The notes under the pieces are model-generated. The model saw nothing but the letters and a program-made list of their open reading frames with translations. It was not told the DNA's origin and searched no databases. Shown here one piece after another: positions 52,426 through 62,056 of a DNA stretch of 64,000 bases. The DNA lies in the NCBI RefSeq assembly GCF_047159865.1, contig NZ_AP038804.1, positions 186,001-250,000 on the forward strand, read 5' to 3'. Position numbers and translations under genes: made by a program. This DNA is from JAIOSF01 sp047159865. Its GTDB lineage: Bacteria; Campylobacterota; Campylobacteria; Campylobacterales; Arcobacteraceae. Within the stretch, counting starts at the first letter, position 1. The number at the start of each line of letters is the position of its first letter.

Positions 52426-52529
52426 TTAAATCTCCATTAGTACTTATATTATATCATAATTAATAAAATATTGATTAATTTTTAAGTATAATCACCAAAT
52501 TATTAGTGATATTATATTAAGGAATATAA

Positions 52530-53699
52530 ATGAAAATTGCAAGCAGAATGGAAAATTTATCTCCATCAGTTACAATGGCTATTACAGCAATGGCAAGAGA
52601 TCTTAAATCGCAAGGTAAAGATATTTTAAGTTTTAGTGCAGGAGAACCAGATTTTGATACTCCTCAAATAATTAAAGATGCTGCTATAAAAGCTATTCAA
52701 AATGGTCATACTAAATACACAGCTGTTGAGGGAACTATAGAAACAAAAAAAGCAATTATTAGTAAACTACAAAAAGATCATAATTTAGAATATAACTTAG
52801 ATGAGATTATTGTTTCAAATGGAGCAAAACACTCTTTATTTAATTTATTTCAATGTTTAATTGAAGATGGAGATGAAGTAATTATTCCTGCGCCTTATTG
52901 GGTAACATATCCAGAACAAGTGAAATTTTCAAATGGTATTCCTGTATTTATAGCAACAGATGATTCAACAAATTTCAAAATCACTGCACAACAACTTCAA
53001 GAAGTAATTACACCAAAAACTAAAATTTTATTACTTAATACTCCCTCAAATCCTACAGGTGGAGTATATACAAAAGAGGAACTTTTAGAGATATCAGAAG
53101 TTTTAAAAGGAACAGATATTTTAGTACTTTCAGATGAGATGTATGAAAAAATTATCTATGATGGAAAAAAATTCACTGCTGTTGCATCTGTAAATGAAGA
53201 TATGTTTCAAAGAACTGTAACAATAAATGGTATCAGTAAAGCAGTTGCGATGACAGGTTGGAGATATGGTTATATTGCAACTCCAAATAAAGACTTAGTA
53301 AAAGCAATGATTAAACTTCAAGGACAAGTAACTTCAAATGTAAATTCAGTGACACTACAAGCAGCAGTTACTGCACTTGATGGAAGTGCTGATGCAGATA
53401 TAGAGATGATGCGTCAAGAGTTTGAAAAAAGAAGAGATATTGTAGTTAAAGAGTTTAATGAAATCAAAGGTTTAAGCTGTGTTATTCCTGATGGAGCATT
53501 TTATGTTTTTGTTAATATTAAACAATTAACAACAGACTCTGTCCAATTTGCAGCAGATTTACTCGAAAAAGAAGGTGTTGCAATTGTGCCTGGTCTTGCA
53601 TTTGGAACAGAGGGTTACTTTAGATTTTCATTTGCAACAGATGAAACAACTATTAAAGCAGGTATCTCTAGAATTAAAAACTTTGTAGAAAAAAACTAA
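52530..53699 (+). CDS. Aspartate aminotransferase (class I PLP aminotransferase)
   Basis: This 389-residue enzyme is the ATase-Igamma type: LSFSAGEPDFDTPQII near residue 38, ILLLNTPSNPTGGVYTKEEL near 170, LSDEMYEKIIYDG near 206, and the PLP lysine in NGISKAVAMTGWRYGYIA near 234 are present, with the late FRFSFA containing the substrate-carboxylate Arg. It transfers amino groups between aspartate and 2-oxoglutarate. A clear terminator follows. Confidence 0.95.
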   Translation: MKIASRMENLSPSVTMAITAMARDLKSQGKDILSFSAGEPDFDTPQIIKDAAIKAIQNGHTKYTAVEGTIETKKAIISKLQKDHNLEYNLDEIIVSNGAKHSLFNLFQCLIEDGDEVIIPAPYWVTYPEQVKFSNGIPVFIATDDSTNFKITAQQLQEVITPKTKILLLNTPSNPTGGVYTKEELLEISEVLKGTDILVLSDEMYEKIIYDGKKFTAVASVNEDMFQRTVTINGISKAVAMTGWRYGYIATPNKDLVKAMIKLQGQVTSNVNSVTLQAAVTALDGSADADIEMMRQEFEKRRDIVVKEFNEIKGLSCVIPDGAFYVFVNIKQLTTDSVQFAADLLEKEGVAIVPGLAFGTEGYFRFSFATDETTIKAGISRIKNFVEKN

Positions 53700-53715
53700 T
53701 TAGTTTTTCTCTATA

Positions 53716-53748
53716 AAAAAAGGGACATCATTTAGATGTCCCTTTTTT
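53716..53748. terminator. Bidirectional rho-independent terminator
   Basis: GGGACATC at 53722-53729 and GATGTCCC at 53735-53742 form a perfect 8-base GC-rich stem with an ATTTA loop, flanked by six A and six T. It ends both the aminotransferase gene and rpoD, which converge here. Confidence 0.95.
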
Positions 53749-53773
53749 ATTGCCCATTGAAACTATGTAGAGA

Positions 53774-55642
53774 TTAACTTTCTACATAGTTTTTAAGGTT
53801 TCTTCCCACTTTAGGGTGTTTTAATTTTTTAATAGCACTAGACTCAATTTGTCTAACTCGCTCTCTTGTTACACTCAATGTATTTCCAATCTCTTCAAGA
53901 GTTCTATCACTTCTATCTTCTAAAAGTCCAAATCTCATTCTTACAACAGCTTGTTCTCTCTCATTTAACTGTCCTAAAATTTGATCAATTTGACCAAGTA
54001 AATCATCATGCATAATATTATCTACAGGTGTTGGTGCAGCTGTATCAGCTACAAAATCTCCAAACTTACCATCATCTTCATTTCCTATAGGAGCATCAAG
54101 TGAAACTGGTTCTTTCGTAATCTTAATTACTTGTTTAACTTTATCAACAGTAAGACCAACCTCTTTTGCAATCATATCTACATCTGGCTCTTTACCATTT
54201 TCTTGGATACCTTTTCTAATGATTTTATTGATTCTATTAATCGTTTCAATCATATGGATAGGAATTCTAATAGTTCTTGCTTGATCTGCAATCGCTCTTG
54301 AAATTGCTTGTCTAATCCACCATGTAGCATATGTAGAGAATTTATACCCTTTTTTATACTCAAATTTATCAACAGCTTTCATAAGACCAATATTACCCTC
54401 TTGAATCAAATCTAAGAATGGTAAACCTCTATTTGTATATCTTTTTGCAATAGATACAACAAGTCTAAGATTTGACTTAGCCATTCTGTTTTTAGATTCA
54501 TCAGTTATTTTTTTACCAAGTTTAATTTGCTCCAAAACATCTTTAAGCTCATCTTCTTCTAAATCAAATCCACCTTCACTAGCCTCAGCTGTTTGATAAA
54601 GTTTTTTAATCTCCATATATGTTGAAACCATTGTAGCTTCTGGAACCATACTAATAATATCAACTTTAGACAATGTCAAAATCTTTTCTAAAAGTTTTTT
54701 ATGGTTTTCTAACAATGTTTCATTAAATAAAGGCAACTTATACTCAAGTCTTTTTAACTCAACTTCAAAACCATCAGCACTTCCAAGTGAAGTTTCCATA
54801 GCTTTTACAATCTCAGCAATAAGTTTACTTGTTGGTCCAAGTTCAATTAAACTTTCTTTGATACTTCTTTTTTTATAAGCAGCTAATAAATCAAAAGTTA
54901 ATACATCTATCTCATCTTCACTTTTTGCTACCTCTTTAGCTGTAAACTTCATCCAGTCTTTTTTAGCTTTTTCTAACAATTTAAACGCTTCAATAATTTT
55001 TTGCGCTCTCTTATCAAGTTTTTTATCTTTTGATTTACTTTCATTGTCAACAACAGCCTCTTCATCAAGTTCGTCGATTACATCAGTTTCTGCATCTTCA
55101 GATTCATTATCATCATCAAAATTTTTAAATAACTCTTTAACTTTTCTTTCTCTATTTACTAATGGTTCTTTATACTCTAAAATAAAATCAATCAAATAAG
55201 GAACAGAACAAATAGCATCAAGAATAGTATTTTCACCTTTTTCCATATGCTGACTAATCTCTATCTCTTCTTCTTTTGTTAAAAGAGGTACTTTCCCCAT
55301 CTCTCTTAAATACATTCTTACAGGAGAATCAGATCTACTCCATTCAAGAAGTTCTTTATTTTTTAATAAATCGAACTCTTCGCCTTCATTAGACTCTTGT
55401 CTTTTAATTCTTGCTTCTTCTTTTTTTTGATATTCAAGTTCATTAATTCTTTTCGCATGTTCTCTTGAACTCATTAAGTCTACATTAAATAGTTGTTTTT
55501 GTGCAAGTATTTTTTTTGTAGTTGCAAGTGTAGGAGTTTTAGGAAAAAGAACAATTAATTCCTCATGTGTTAAAATATTGTCTTTGTTATCTTTAAATAT
55601 TTTTTCAATTGCTTTATTTATATCTTTTACTTTTGGTGCCAT
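53774..55642 (-). CDS. rpoD: RNA polymerase primary sigma factor RpoD
   Basis: This 622-residue sigma-70 starts with region 1.1, then region 1.2 at SDPVRMYL-like SPVRMYLREMGKVPLL near 105, an acidic linker, a long non-conserved segment, region 2 near 395-460 (RLVVSIAKRYTNRGLPF, QEGNIGLMKAVDKF, STYATWWIRQAI), region 3, and region 4.2 near 580 (RTLEEIGNTLSVTRERVRQIE). It directs transcription of housekeeping promoters. The sequence upstream is divergent from leuD. Confidence 0.97.
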   Translation of the reverse strand: MAPKVKDINKAIEKIFKDNKDNILTHEELIVLFPKTPTLATTKKILAQKQLFNVDLMSSREHAKRINELEYQKKEEARIKRQESNEGEEFDLLKNKELLEWSRSDSPVRMYLREMGKVPLLTKEEEIEISQHMEKGENTILDAICSVPYLIDFILEYKEPLVNRERKVKELFKNFDDDNESEDAETDVIDELDEEAVVDNESKSKDKKLDKRAQKIIEAFKLLEKAKKDWMKFTAKEVAKSEDEIDVLTFDLLAAYKKRSIKESLIELGPTSKLIAEIVKAMETSLGSADGFEVELKRLEYKLPLFNETLLENHKKLLEKILTLSKVDIISMVPEATMVSTYMEIKKLYQTAEASEGGFDLEEDELKDVLEQIKLGKKITDESKNRMAKSNLRLVVSIAKRYTNRGLPFLDLIQEGNIGLMKAVDKFEYKKGYKFSTYATWWIRQAISRAIADQARTIRIPIHMIETINRINKIIRKGIQENGKEPDVDMIAKEVGLTVDKVKQVIKITKEPVSLDAPIGNEDDGKFGDFVADTAAPTPVDNIMHDDLLGQIDQILGQLNEREQAVVRMRFGLLEDRSDRTLEEIGNTLSVTRERVRQIESSAIKKLKHPKVGRNLKNYVES

Positions 55643-55777
55643 TTAGAATACAAGCCTTTTATTTGATTTTTATATATACATTATACCCAAATTTAATTAT
55701 ACAATGATTAATTAATTAAATTTTGGATAAAATGCAGAAAATAAAAATTCGATTAATGATATAAGGAAATAAAAATA

Positions 55778-56275
55778 ATGAATAAAATTACTGGAAAAGT
55801 GTGGAACTTTGGAAGCAACATTGATACAGATTTAATAATTGCTGCAAGATATTTAAATAGTAGTGATCCTGATCACTTAGCAAAATATGTAATGGAAGAT
55901 GCTGATCCTGATTTTCCCTCAAAAGTTCAGCCAGGTGACATTATTGTTGCAGGAGAAAATTTTGGATGTGGTTCTTCAAGAGAACATGCTCCAATCGCTT
56001 TAAAAGCTGCTGGTGTTGCTGCTGTTATTGCTCCTACTTTTGCAAGAATTTTTTATAGAAATGCTTTTAATATGGGACTACCTATTTTTGAATTAGAAAA
56101 TGCAGAAGAAATCATTGAGGGACAAGAGATATCTATTGATTTAGATGAAGGTACAATTCAAAATAACACTACTGAAAAAACATATAAATTTACTCCAATC
56201 CCTCCATTTATGCAAGAGTTGCTTGGATGTGGTGGATTAATGAATTTTGCAGCAAAGGAAGCTAAAAATGCCTAA
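55778..56275 (+). CDS. leuD: 3-isopropylmalate dehydratase small subunit
   Basis: This 165-residue swivelling-domain protein has GKVWNFGSNIDTDLIIAARYL at the start, FGCGSSREHAPIALKAAG near residue 66-83 and ARIFYRNAFNMGLP near 91. The length is of the short type 2 LeuD. It isomerises isopropylmalate with LeuC, which is not in this window. Its stop overlaps the leuB start by eight bases. Confidence 0.95.
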   Translation: MNKITGKVWNFGSNIDTDLIIAARYLNSSDPDHLAKYVMEDADPDFPSKVQPGDIIVAGENFGCGSSREHAPIALKAAGVAAVIAPTFARIFYRNAFNMGLPIFELENAEEIIEGQEISIDLDEGTIQNNTTEKTYKFTPIPPFMQELLGCGGLMNFAAKEAKNA

Positions 56276-57332
56276 AAATTATAATATTTCAGTAATAAAA
56301 GGTGATGGTATTGGTGTTGAGATTGTAGACCAAGCTATCAAAGTATTAGGTGCAGTTGGTAAAAAATTTGATATCAATTTTGACTACAAAGAATACTTAA
56401 TGGGTGGTTGTGCTATTGATGCAACTGGTAATCCACTTCCACAAGAAACTATCGATGGTGTATTAAATTCAGATGCTTGTTTATTTGGTGCTATTGGTGG
56501 ACCAAAATGGGATAATTTAGACAGAGAACTTAGACCAGAATCTGGACTTTTAAGATTTAGAAAAGAGATGGGTGTATTTGCAAACCTTAGACCAGCTACT
56601 GTTTATGATGAATTAGTTGATGCAAGTTCATTAAAGCCAGAAGTTATCAAAGGTGTTGATATCATGGTTGTTAGAGAACTTATTGGTGGAATTTACTTTG
56701 GTGAACCTAAAGGTAAAACTGAAACTAAAGGTTGGAACACTATGGTTTATACTGTAGAAGAGATTGAAAGAATCGCTCATGTTGCATTTAAACTTGCGAT
56801 GAAAAGAGATAAAAGAGTTTGTTCAATCGACAAAGCAAATGTTCTTGATGTTTCTCAATTATGGAGAGACACAACAGAAAGAATTGCTAAAGAATATCCA
56901 GAAGTTGAACTTACACATATGTATGTTGATAACTGTGCTATGCAACTTATTGCAAATCCAAGACAATTTGATGTTATCTTAACCGGAAACATTTTTGGGG
57001 ATATTTTAAGTGATGAAGCTTCTATGTTAAGTGGTTCTATTGGATTATTACCATCTGCTTCTACAGGACTAAAAACAGCTGTTTATGAGCCAATCCATGG
57101 TTCAGCTCCTGATATTGCTGGTTTAGGTATTGCTAACCCAATTGCAACTATTGCAAGTGCTTCTATGATGCTTAGATATTCTTTAGATGAAGAAGATGCT
57201 GCTGATGCAATAGATGCTGCTATTAAGAAAACTATGGCTGATGGTTATAGAACTGGAGATTTAGCTGCTTATGATTGTAAAGAGCAAGTAAATTGTACAC
57301 AAATGGGTGATATAATCGCTTCAAATATATAA
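56268..57332 (+). CDS. leuB: 3-isopropylmalate dehydrogenase
   Basis: This is a 354-residue enzyme with the family series ISVIKGDGIGVEIV, LFGAIGGPKWDNL near 75, RELIGGIYFGEPKG near 134, THMYVDNCAMQLI near 217, and the NAD-binding EPIHGSAPDIAG near 274. It makes 2-oxoisocaproate for leucine. The ATG at 56268 lies in the end of leuD after AAGGAAG; a longer start at 56247 is unlikely. Confidence 0.96.
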   Translation: MPKNYNISVIKGDGIGVEIVDQAIKVLGAVGKKFDINFDYKEYLMGGCAIDATGNPLPQETIDGVLNSDACLFGAIGGPKWDNLDRELRPESGLLRFRKEMGVFANLRPATVYDELVDASSLKPEVIKGVDIMVVRELIGGIYFGEPKGKTETKGWNTMVYTVEEIERIAHVAFKLAMKRDKRVCSIDKANVLDVSQLWRDTTERIAKEYPEVELTHMYVDNCAMQLIANPRQFDVILTGNIFGDILSDEASMLSGSIGLLPSASTGLKTAVYEPIHGSAPDIAGLGIANPIATIASASMMLRYSLDEEDAADAIDAAIKKTMADGYRTGDLAAYDCKEQVNCTQMGDIIASNI

Positions 57333-57334
57333 AA

Positions 57335-57360
57335 AAAGAATGAGTTAATTCTCATTCTTT
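57335..57360 (+). terminator. Terminator after leuB
   Basis: AAAGAATGAG at 57335-57344 and its exact inverse CTCATTCTTT at 57351-57360 form a 10-base stem with a TTAATT loop directly after the leuB stop. It likely also serves the opposite-strand diguanylate-cyclase-like gene. Confidence 0.85.
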
Positions 57361-57384
57361 CTATTCGCTTTTTCTAATAATCTT

Positions 57385-58344
57385 TTAAAAGAAATCTATC
57401 TTATTAAAAAAATCATTTTTATATCGTTCTATATTATTTCTCCCTTTACTCTGGGCATCGCTTAAAGCGATCTCTGCAAACTTAATAACCTGATTGATAT
57501 CTATAGAATCTTCGGGAAACATAGAAACACCAATACAAACAGTTTTCTTAAATTTATCATTATTTTTTGTAATCATATATACTTCAGTAAGTTTTTTTCT
57601 TATTTTTTCCGCTAATTTCAAAGTCATCGATTCACTCTCTATATTAATAAACAATACTAAAAACTCACCTCCTGAAAATCTAACAGCAATATCTGATGTT
57701 CGAATATTCTCTTTGAGTACTTTAGAATAAAGCTTTAAAAACTCATCACCAAACTCATCACCATGCTCATCATTTACGGCTCTAAATCTATCAATATTAA
57801 TCAGCAGAACACCAAATTTCATTTTTTCACGAATAGCTAAAGGAACAAGTGTTTTCATCTCTTGATTAAAGGATGTTCTGTTATGAAGTTGTGTTAAAGG
57901 ATCAACCATAGAAGTTTGTTTGACATTTAAAAGTATATGTTGGAGGTAAAATAGGTGTACAATCTCTTTTAAATATGTATTTAGACTTAAAACTTTATAT
58001 TCTGTTAACATATCCATATCAAAATAAATTTTTATCTCTTCTATTTTAGAAACATTATATTCATAAAGATGCTTATAGCTAGACTTTGTCTCTTCCGAGG
58101 TGAATAATATAGACTTTTTATTAGATGTGACATAAACTATTTTTAATCGATTGATATGAAATTCTTCTTGTAGCGATTCTTCTACTTTCTCATAAAATGT
58201 TTCATCAATTAAATTTTTTTCAAGTTTATGTTTTAATTGATTGATTTTAGATAATGTACTAACAATTTTTTTGACTTCCTCAAGATGTATCTCATCGACA
58301 ATTTCATTAAGTCTATCTAGCAAAGTCATTTCATTGCTGTTCAT
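57385..58344 (-). CDS. GGDEF-domain protein with a degenerate signature
   Basis: This 319-residue protein has a helical N-terminal half (about 1-155) without recognised sensor motif and a GGDEF domain after it. LLINIDRFRAVNDEHGDEFGDEFL near residue 186-209 fits the family, but the signature reads RFSGGEF, so the GGDEF loop is S-G-G-E-F: its third position, an acidic metal ligand in active enzymes, is Gly. Cyclase activity is therefore doubtful. It may bind c-di-GMP or a partner instead. It lies seven bases from the MBL-fold gene on the same strand. Confidence 0.85.
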   Translation of the reverse strand: MNSNEMTLLDRLNEIVDEIHLEEVKKIVSTLSKINQLKHKLEKNLIDETFYEKVEESLQEEFHINRLKIVYVTSNKKSILFTSEETKSSYKHLYEYNVSKIEEIKIYFDMDMLTEYKVLSLNTYLKEIVHLFYLQHILLNVKQTSMVDPLTQLHNRTSFNQEMKTLVPLAIREKMKFGVLLINIDRFRAVNDEHGDEFGDEFLKLYSKVLKENIRTSDIAVRFSGGEFLVLFINIESESMTLKLAEKIRKKLTEVYMITKNNDKFKKTVCIGVSMFPEDSIDINQVIKFAEIALSDAQSKGRNNIERYKNDFFNKIDFF

Positions 58345-58351
58345 ACCACAC

Positions 58352-58945
58352 CTAAATATAATTTAACCAAGACTTAAGTGAGTTTCTTTCTAGACTTAAT
58401 TTTGTTCTACTACCATGCCCAGGATAAATGATAAAATCATCTTTCCATGATAACACTTTATGAATACTATTTTTCATCAATTCTGGACTAGAAAATGGAA
58501 AGTCAACCCGACCTATTGAGCCTTGAAAAATAAAATCCCCACTAAAAAGGTTCTCTCCAATTTGAATAGCAGAACATCCCGGTGTATGTCCAGGAAAAAA
58601 ATGAAAAGTTATTTCAACACCTTCTAAAATAATCTTTTCATCATGTTCCATTTTAAACTCTGGAAAACTCTTTGGAGCTCCTCGTTGCATAGGATCATCT
58701 TCTAGAAGAAAACAATCATCTTTAGGGCAATAAATAGGTATGTTTAGTTTTTCACTTAATTCCTTGTTACTCCAAATATGATCAAAATGTCCATGAGTAT
58801 TTAAAATGGCAACTGGATTTGTTACATTATTTAGCACCCATAATGTTGCATCAACTCCAGGATCAATTATAAAATCTTTATTGTCAACAGTTAAGATATA
58901 ACAATTTGTTTGATATGCTCCCATTGGTTGAACTTTAACATTCAT
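58352..58945 (-). CDS. MBL-fold metallo-hydrolase (glyoxalase-II-like)
   Basis: This is a 197-residue protein with the metal motif THGHFDHIW near residue 50 (H-x-H-x-D-H), HTPGCSAI near 123 and DFIFQGSIGRVDF near 138, plus a late His in PGHG near 175. It belongs to the YcbL/GloB-like group of small hydrolases acting on thioesters such as lactoylglutathione. It is one base downstream of dnaJ, so co-transcribed. Confidence 0.9.
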   Translation of the reverse strand: MNVKVQPMGAYQTNCYILTVDNKDFIIDPGVDATLWVLNNVTNPVAILNTHGHFDHIWSNKELSEKLNIPIYCPKDDCFLLEDDPMQRGAPKSFPEFKMEHDEKIILEGVEITFHFFPGHTPGCSAIQIGENLFSGDFIFQGSIGRVDFPFSSPELMKNSIHKVLSWKDDFIIYPGHGSRTKLSLERNSLKSWLNYI

Positions 58946-58946
58946 T

Positions 58947-60071
58947 TTATTTGAACCAACTCTTTACTTTAGCAAACATACCTTCAAAAATATCTTCATG
59001 AGGTTTTGATTCGATTCCAAAACTTGTCTGTAATTTTTCCAAAAGTTCTTTCTGTTCACTATTTAAACTATCTGGGTACTGAATTTTTATTTGTACTATA
59101 AAATTTCCTTTTCCATATCCATTGACACTTTTAATACCCTCACCTTTAAAAATGATTTGTTCTTTATCTCTAGTATTTTTAGGTATTTTAAGTTCCAATT
59201 CTCCTCTTAAACCTGGGATAGTGATACTATCTCCTAATGCAACTTGTGTAAAGAATAAAGGTACTTCTAAATAAATATCATCGTCATGTCTAATAAAGTG
59301 TTTATCTTCTTCAACATTGATTACAATATAAAGATCTCCGCGACTTCCATCAGGTGCTATATTACCTTTATTGCCTACTCTTATTCTATTTCCATGATTG
59401 ATACCTTCTGGAATATCAACTTTAAAAGAGTCACTTTTTTCTTCATATCCAGAACCACTACAACTATTACATTTTTCTGCAACTGCTTGTCCTGTTCCGT
59501 TACAATGAGGACATGTTTGAGCAAATGTCATAAAACCTTGTTTCATATGAACTTGACCTTGACCATTACATGTTTTACAAGTACTTAGTTTTCCACCTTT
59601 AGCACCTGTTCCCTTACATGATTTACAAGCTATTTTATACTTATATTTAATCTCTTTATTACAACCAAATACTGCTTCATTAAATTCTAAGTCTACTTCA
59701 ATCTCAGTATCTAAATCATAATTATATGTTTTTCTCTGACGCTGGCGTCCACCACCGAATCCACTTCCTCCAAACATCTCTTCAAATATTGAACCTAAAT
59801 CATCAAATCCTCCACCACGAGAAAATCCACCACCTTGACCATGTCCTTCTAAACCATCTTTACCATATCTATCATAAATAGATCGTTTTTCTGAATCACT
59901 TAATACTTGATACGCTTCATTTACAGCTTTAAAATTTTCTTCTGCTTCCGTATCACCAGGGTTCTTATCAGGATGATATTTCATAGCCATTTTTCTATAT
60001 GCTTTTTTTATTGTGCTTTTTTCAGCATCTCTTTGAACTTCTAAAATTTCATAATAACAAAGATTAGTCAA
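58947..60071 (-). CDS. dnaJ: Chaperone protein DnaJ
   Basis: This 374-residue type I J-protein has a J domain (1-70, HPD at 33-35), a Gly/Phe-rich linker (about 75-112) and four Cys-x2-Cys-x-Gly zinc repeats (CKSCKGTG, CKTCNGQG, CPHCNGTG, CNSCSGSG; about 147-210), then the substrate domain. It activates DnaK in protein folding. The start is TTG following AAAAGGAAAAACA. dnaK is not in this window. Confidence 0.96.
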   Translation of the reverse strand: MTNLCYYEILEVQRDAEKSTIKKAYRKMAMKYHPDKNPGDTEAEENFKAVNEAYQVLSDSEKRSIYDRYGKDGLEGHGQGGGFSRGGGFDDLGSIFEEMFGGSGFGGGRQRQRKTYNYDLDTEIEVDLEFNEAVFGCNKEIKYKYKIACKSCKGTGAKGGKLSTCKTCNGQGQVHMKQGFMTFAQTCPHCNGTGQAVAEKCNSCSGSGYEEKSDSFKVDIPEGINHGNRIRVGNKGNIAPDGSRGDLYIVINVEEDKHFIRHDDDIYLEVPLFFTQVALGDSITIPGLRGELELKIPKNTRDKEQIIFKGEGIKSVNGYGKGNFIVQIKIQYPDSLNSEQKELLEKLQTSFGIESKPHEDIFEGMFAKVKSWFK

Positions 60072-60139
60072 TGTTTTTCCTTTTAATGTTTATAATATTT
60101 AATGCCCTATTTTATCTAAATTCAGCTATAATATTTCTT

Positions 60140-60712
60140 ATGAATAAAGATTTAGAAAAATTTTATGATCTTGTAGAATCATTTGAAATGCTTCCTACAA
60201 TTGGGAAAAAATCAGCTATTAGATTAGCTTATTATATAGTAACTGAAAACACCTATATAGGTATGAAACTTGCTCACAGTATTGAAACAGCAGTAAGAGA
60301 TATAAAACAGTGTGTACGATGCCACGCAATGAGTGAAAATGAAATTTGTGAAATCTGCTTAGATGAAGATAGAGATCCTACAACTCTTTGTATTGTGCAA
60401 AGTGCAAAAGATATATTTATAATGGAAGAATCCAAACAGTTTAGTGGAAAATATTTTGTTATAGAATCTCTAGAAGAAGATATCATCAACGATCTTATCA
60501 AACTTGTTGAAAAATTTGAGGTTGATAATATTTTATTTGCAATTACACCAAGTCTTGCAAATGATGCTTTTATACTTTATATAGAAGATAGACTTAAAAA
60601 CAGAAATATCATTTTTACTAAAATAGCACAAGGTATTCCTACAGGTGTTAGCTTGGAAAATGTAGATATATTATCACTTTCCAAAGCAATTACAGGGCAA
60701 ATAAAAATTTAA
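60140..60712 (+). CDS. recR: Recombination protein RecR
   Basis: This 190-residue protein has a helix-hairpin-helix near residue 17 (LPTIGKKSAIRLAYY), a zinc finger CVRCHAMSENEICEIC near 56-71, and a Toprim domain from LCIVQSAKDI with the late GIPTGVSLENVD. RecR with RecO loads RecA at gaps. The ATG at 60140 is chosen because an upstream in-frame start at 60071 would lie inside the shared divergent promoter with dnaJ. Confidence 0.94.
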   Translation: MNKDLEKFYDLVESFEMLPTIGKKSAIRLAYYIVTENTYIGMKLAHSIETAVRDIKQCVRCHAMSENEICEICLDEDRDPTTLCIVQSAKDIFIMEESKQFSGKYFVIESLEEDIINDLIKLVEKFEVDNILFAITPSLANDAFILYIEDRLKNRNIIFTKIAQGIPTGVSLENVDILSLSKAITGQIKI

Positions 60713-60715
60713 AAA

Positions 60716-62056
60716 TTATTTCACCCCTTTTATGAGTTTAAGGGGATCGATATATTTGCTATTTTTTGTTGCTTGAAACTCTAAGGTATCACTTACTCTA
60801 CCAACAACATAACCTTTTGGTATCCATTTACCAGCTTTTAAAGTTGGTGAGATTTGATCAAGGTGTGAATAAATTGTATGCAGATTATTTTTATGTTTTA
60901 CAATTACAACATTTTCTAATAATCCAGAATTTTGCTTCGCATAAACAACTTGTCCTTTAAATACACTAAAAACTTTTGCATTTGGTATCTTTGTTTTTAA
61001 GGCTACAGACTCATTAAAAAGTTCCATCTTGTAAACTGCGTCATAATACTTTCCAAATCGCTTTGTTATAGTATATGATTTCAGGGGAGAGATAGTTGTA
61101 CTACCATAGTATTTTGATATTTTCACCCCTTTAGCAGAAGAACCTATTTTTCTCACTTCTAAATCAATCTCTTTATCAAAGTCATCCCTTTTTTTGATTT
61201 TGATCTCTTTTGATTGTTTTTTTTGCTTGAGTAACTCTCTTTTTTTAGCTGCTAAAGCTGCTTTTTCTTTTTTAATTCTTGCTAATTCTTTTTTTCTTGC
61301 CAACGCTTTTGCTTTTTTGATTCGTAACTCTTCAGCTTTGATCTCTTTTTTCTTCAAAATATTTAAACTACCTAATAAGTCTGTAATTTTATTTTGTTTT
61401 TCAATAAGCTTTTTCAAATTATTCTGATATTTTTTATGTTTATTTTTTAAAGATGCAAGTGTTTTTTCTTGTACTTTTTCTAAACCAGTATATTGTTTTT
61501 TAACATCATTTTGTTCTTGAATATATTTATTTAAAGCTTTGATTTTTTTCTCATTATCTCTGATCGAACTATTAACCTTCAGATATTTAATATTTAGATT
61601 TATTATCTCTTGACGCGTATTATCAAAAACTAATGTATAAAGTTCCTTGTTTATAATATCATTAATATTTTTTTTATTAATTTGCTCTACACCCATACTC
61701 ATAGAGTACTTCTCAACAACAAAATCAATAACATCCTTTTCCATTTTTTCTTTCATCTGCTTTAATTGTTCAGACCTATTGGTAAGCTGTTTTACTTTTG
61801 AGATAGCACTTGATAACTTCATTCGATTGAGTAAGAGTTTTGTATTTGTAGATTCTAAAATAGAAACAACTTTTTTGTATGCTTCTTCCTCTTTATTAAT
61901 AGTATTTGCAAGTTTATTGATATTTTTATTGATACTGCTTTTTTTTTGCTGAACAGATTTAATTTGCTTTTTATTTTTATTAATTTTGTTATTTATATCA
62001 TTTATTGATCCATATGATATAGAAAAAAGTAGTAAAAATGCTAAAAAAAGTTTCAT
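60716..62056 (-). CDS. EnvC-like M23-family murein hydrolase activator
   Basis: This 446-residue protein has a signal peptide (cleavage near 17), a long coiled coil (about 20-265) rich in Lys and Glu, and a C-terminal LytM domain. The LytM catalytic residues are mostly missing: the HxxxD motif is replaced around residue 340 (KMELFNESVALK), and the last LHF reads LEF; only IYSHLD keeps its His. This is the EnvC pattern, a non-enzymatic activator of cell-wall amidases. It lies downstream of ftsX (four-base overlap), the partner of EnvC. Confidence 0.88.
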   Translation of the reverse strand: MKLFLAFLLLFSISYGSINDINNKINKNKKQIKSVQQKKSSINKNINKLANTINKEEEAYKKVVSILESTNTKLLLNRMKLSSAISKVKQLTNRSEQLKQMKEKMEKDVIDFVVEKYSMSMGVEQINKKNINDIINKELYTLVFDNTRQEIINLNIKYLKVNSSIRDNEKKIKALNKYIQEQNDVKKQYTGLEKVQEKTLASLKNKHKKYQNNLKKLIEKQNKITDLLGSLNILKKKEIKAEELRIKKAKALARKKELARIKKEKAALAAKKRELLKQKKQSKEIKIKKRDDFDKEIDLEVRKIGSSAKGVKISKYYGSTTISPLKSYTITKRFGKYYDAVYKMELFNESVALKTKIPNAKVFSVFKGQVVYAKQNSGLLENVVIVKHKNNLHTIYSHLDQISPTLKAGKWIPKGYVVGRVSDTLEFQATKNSKYIDPLKLIKGVK

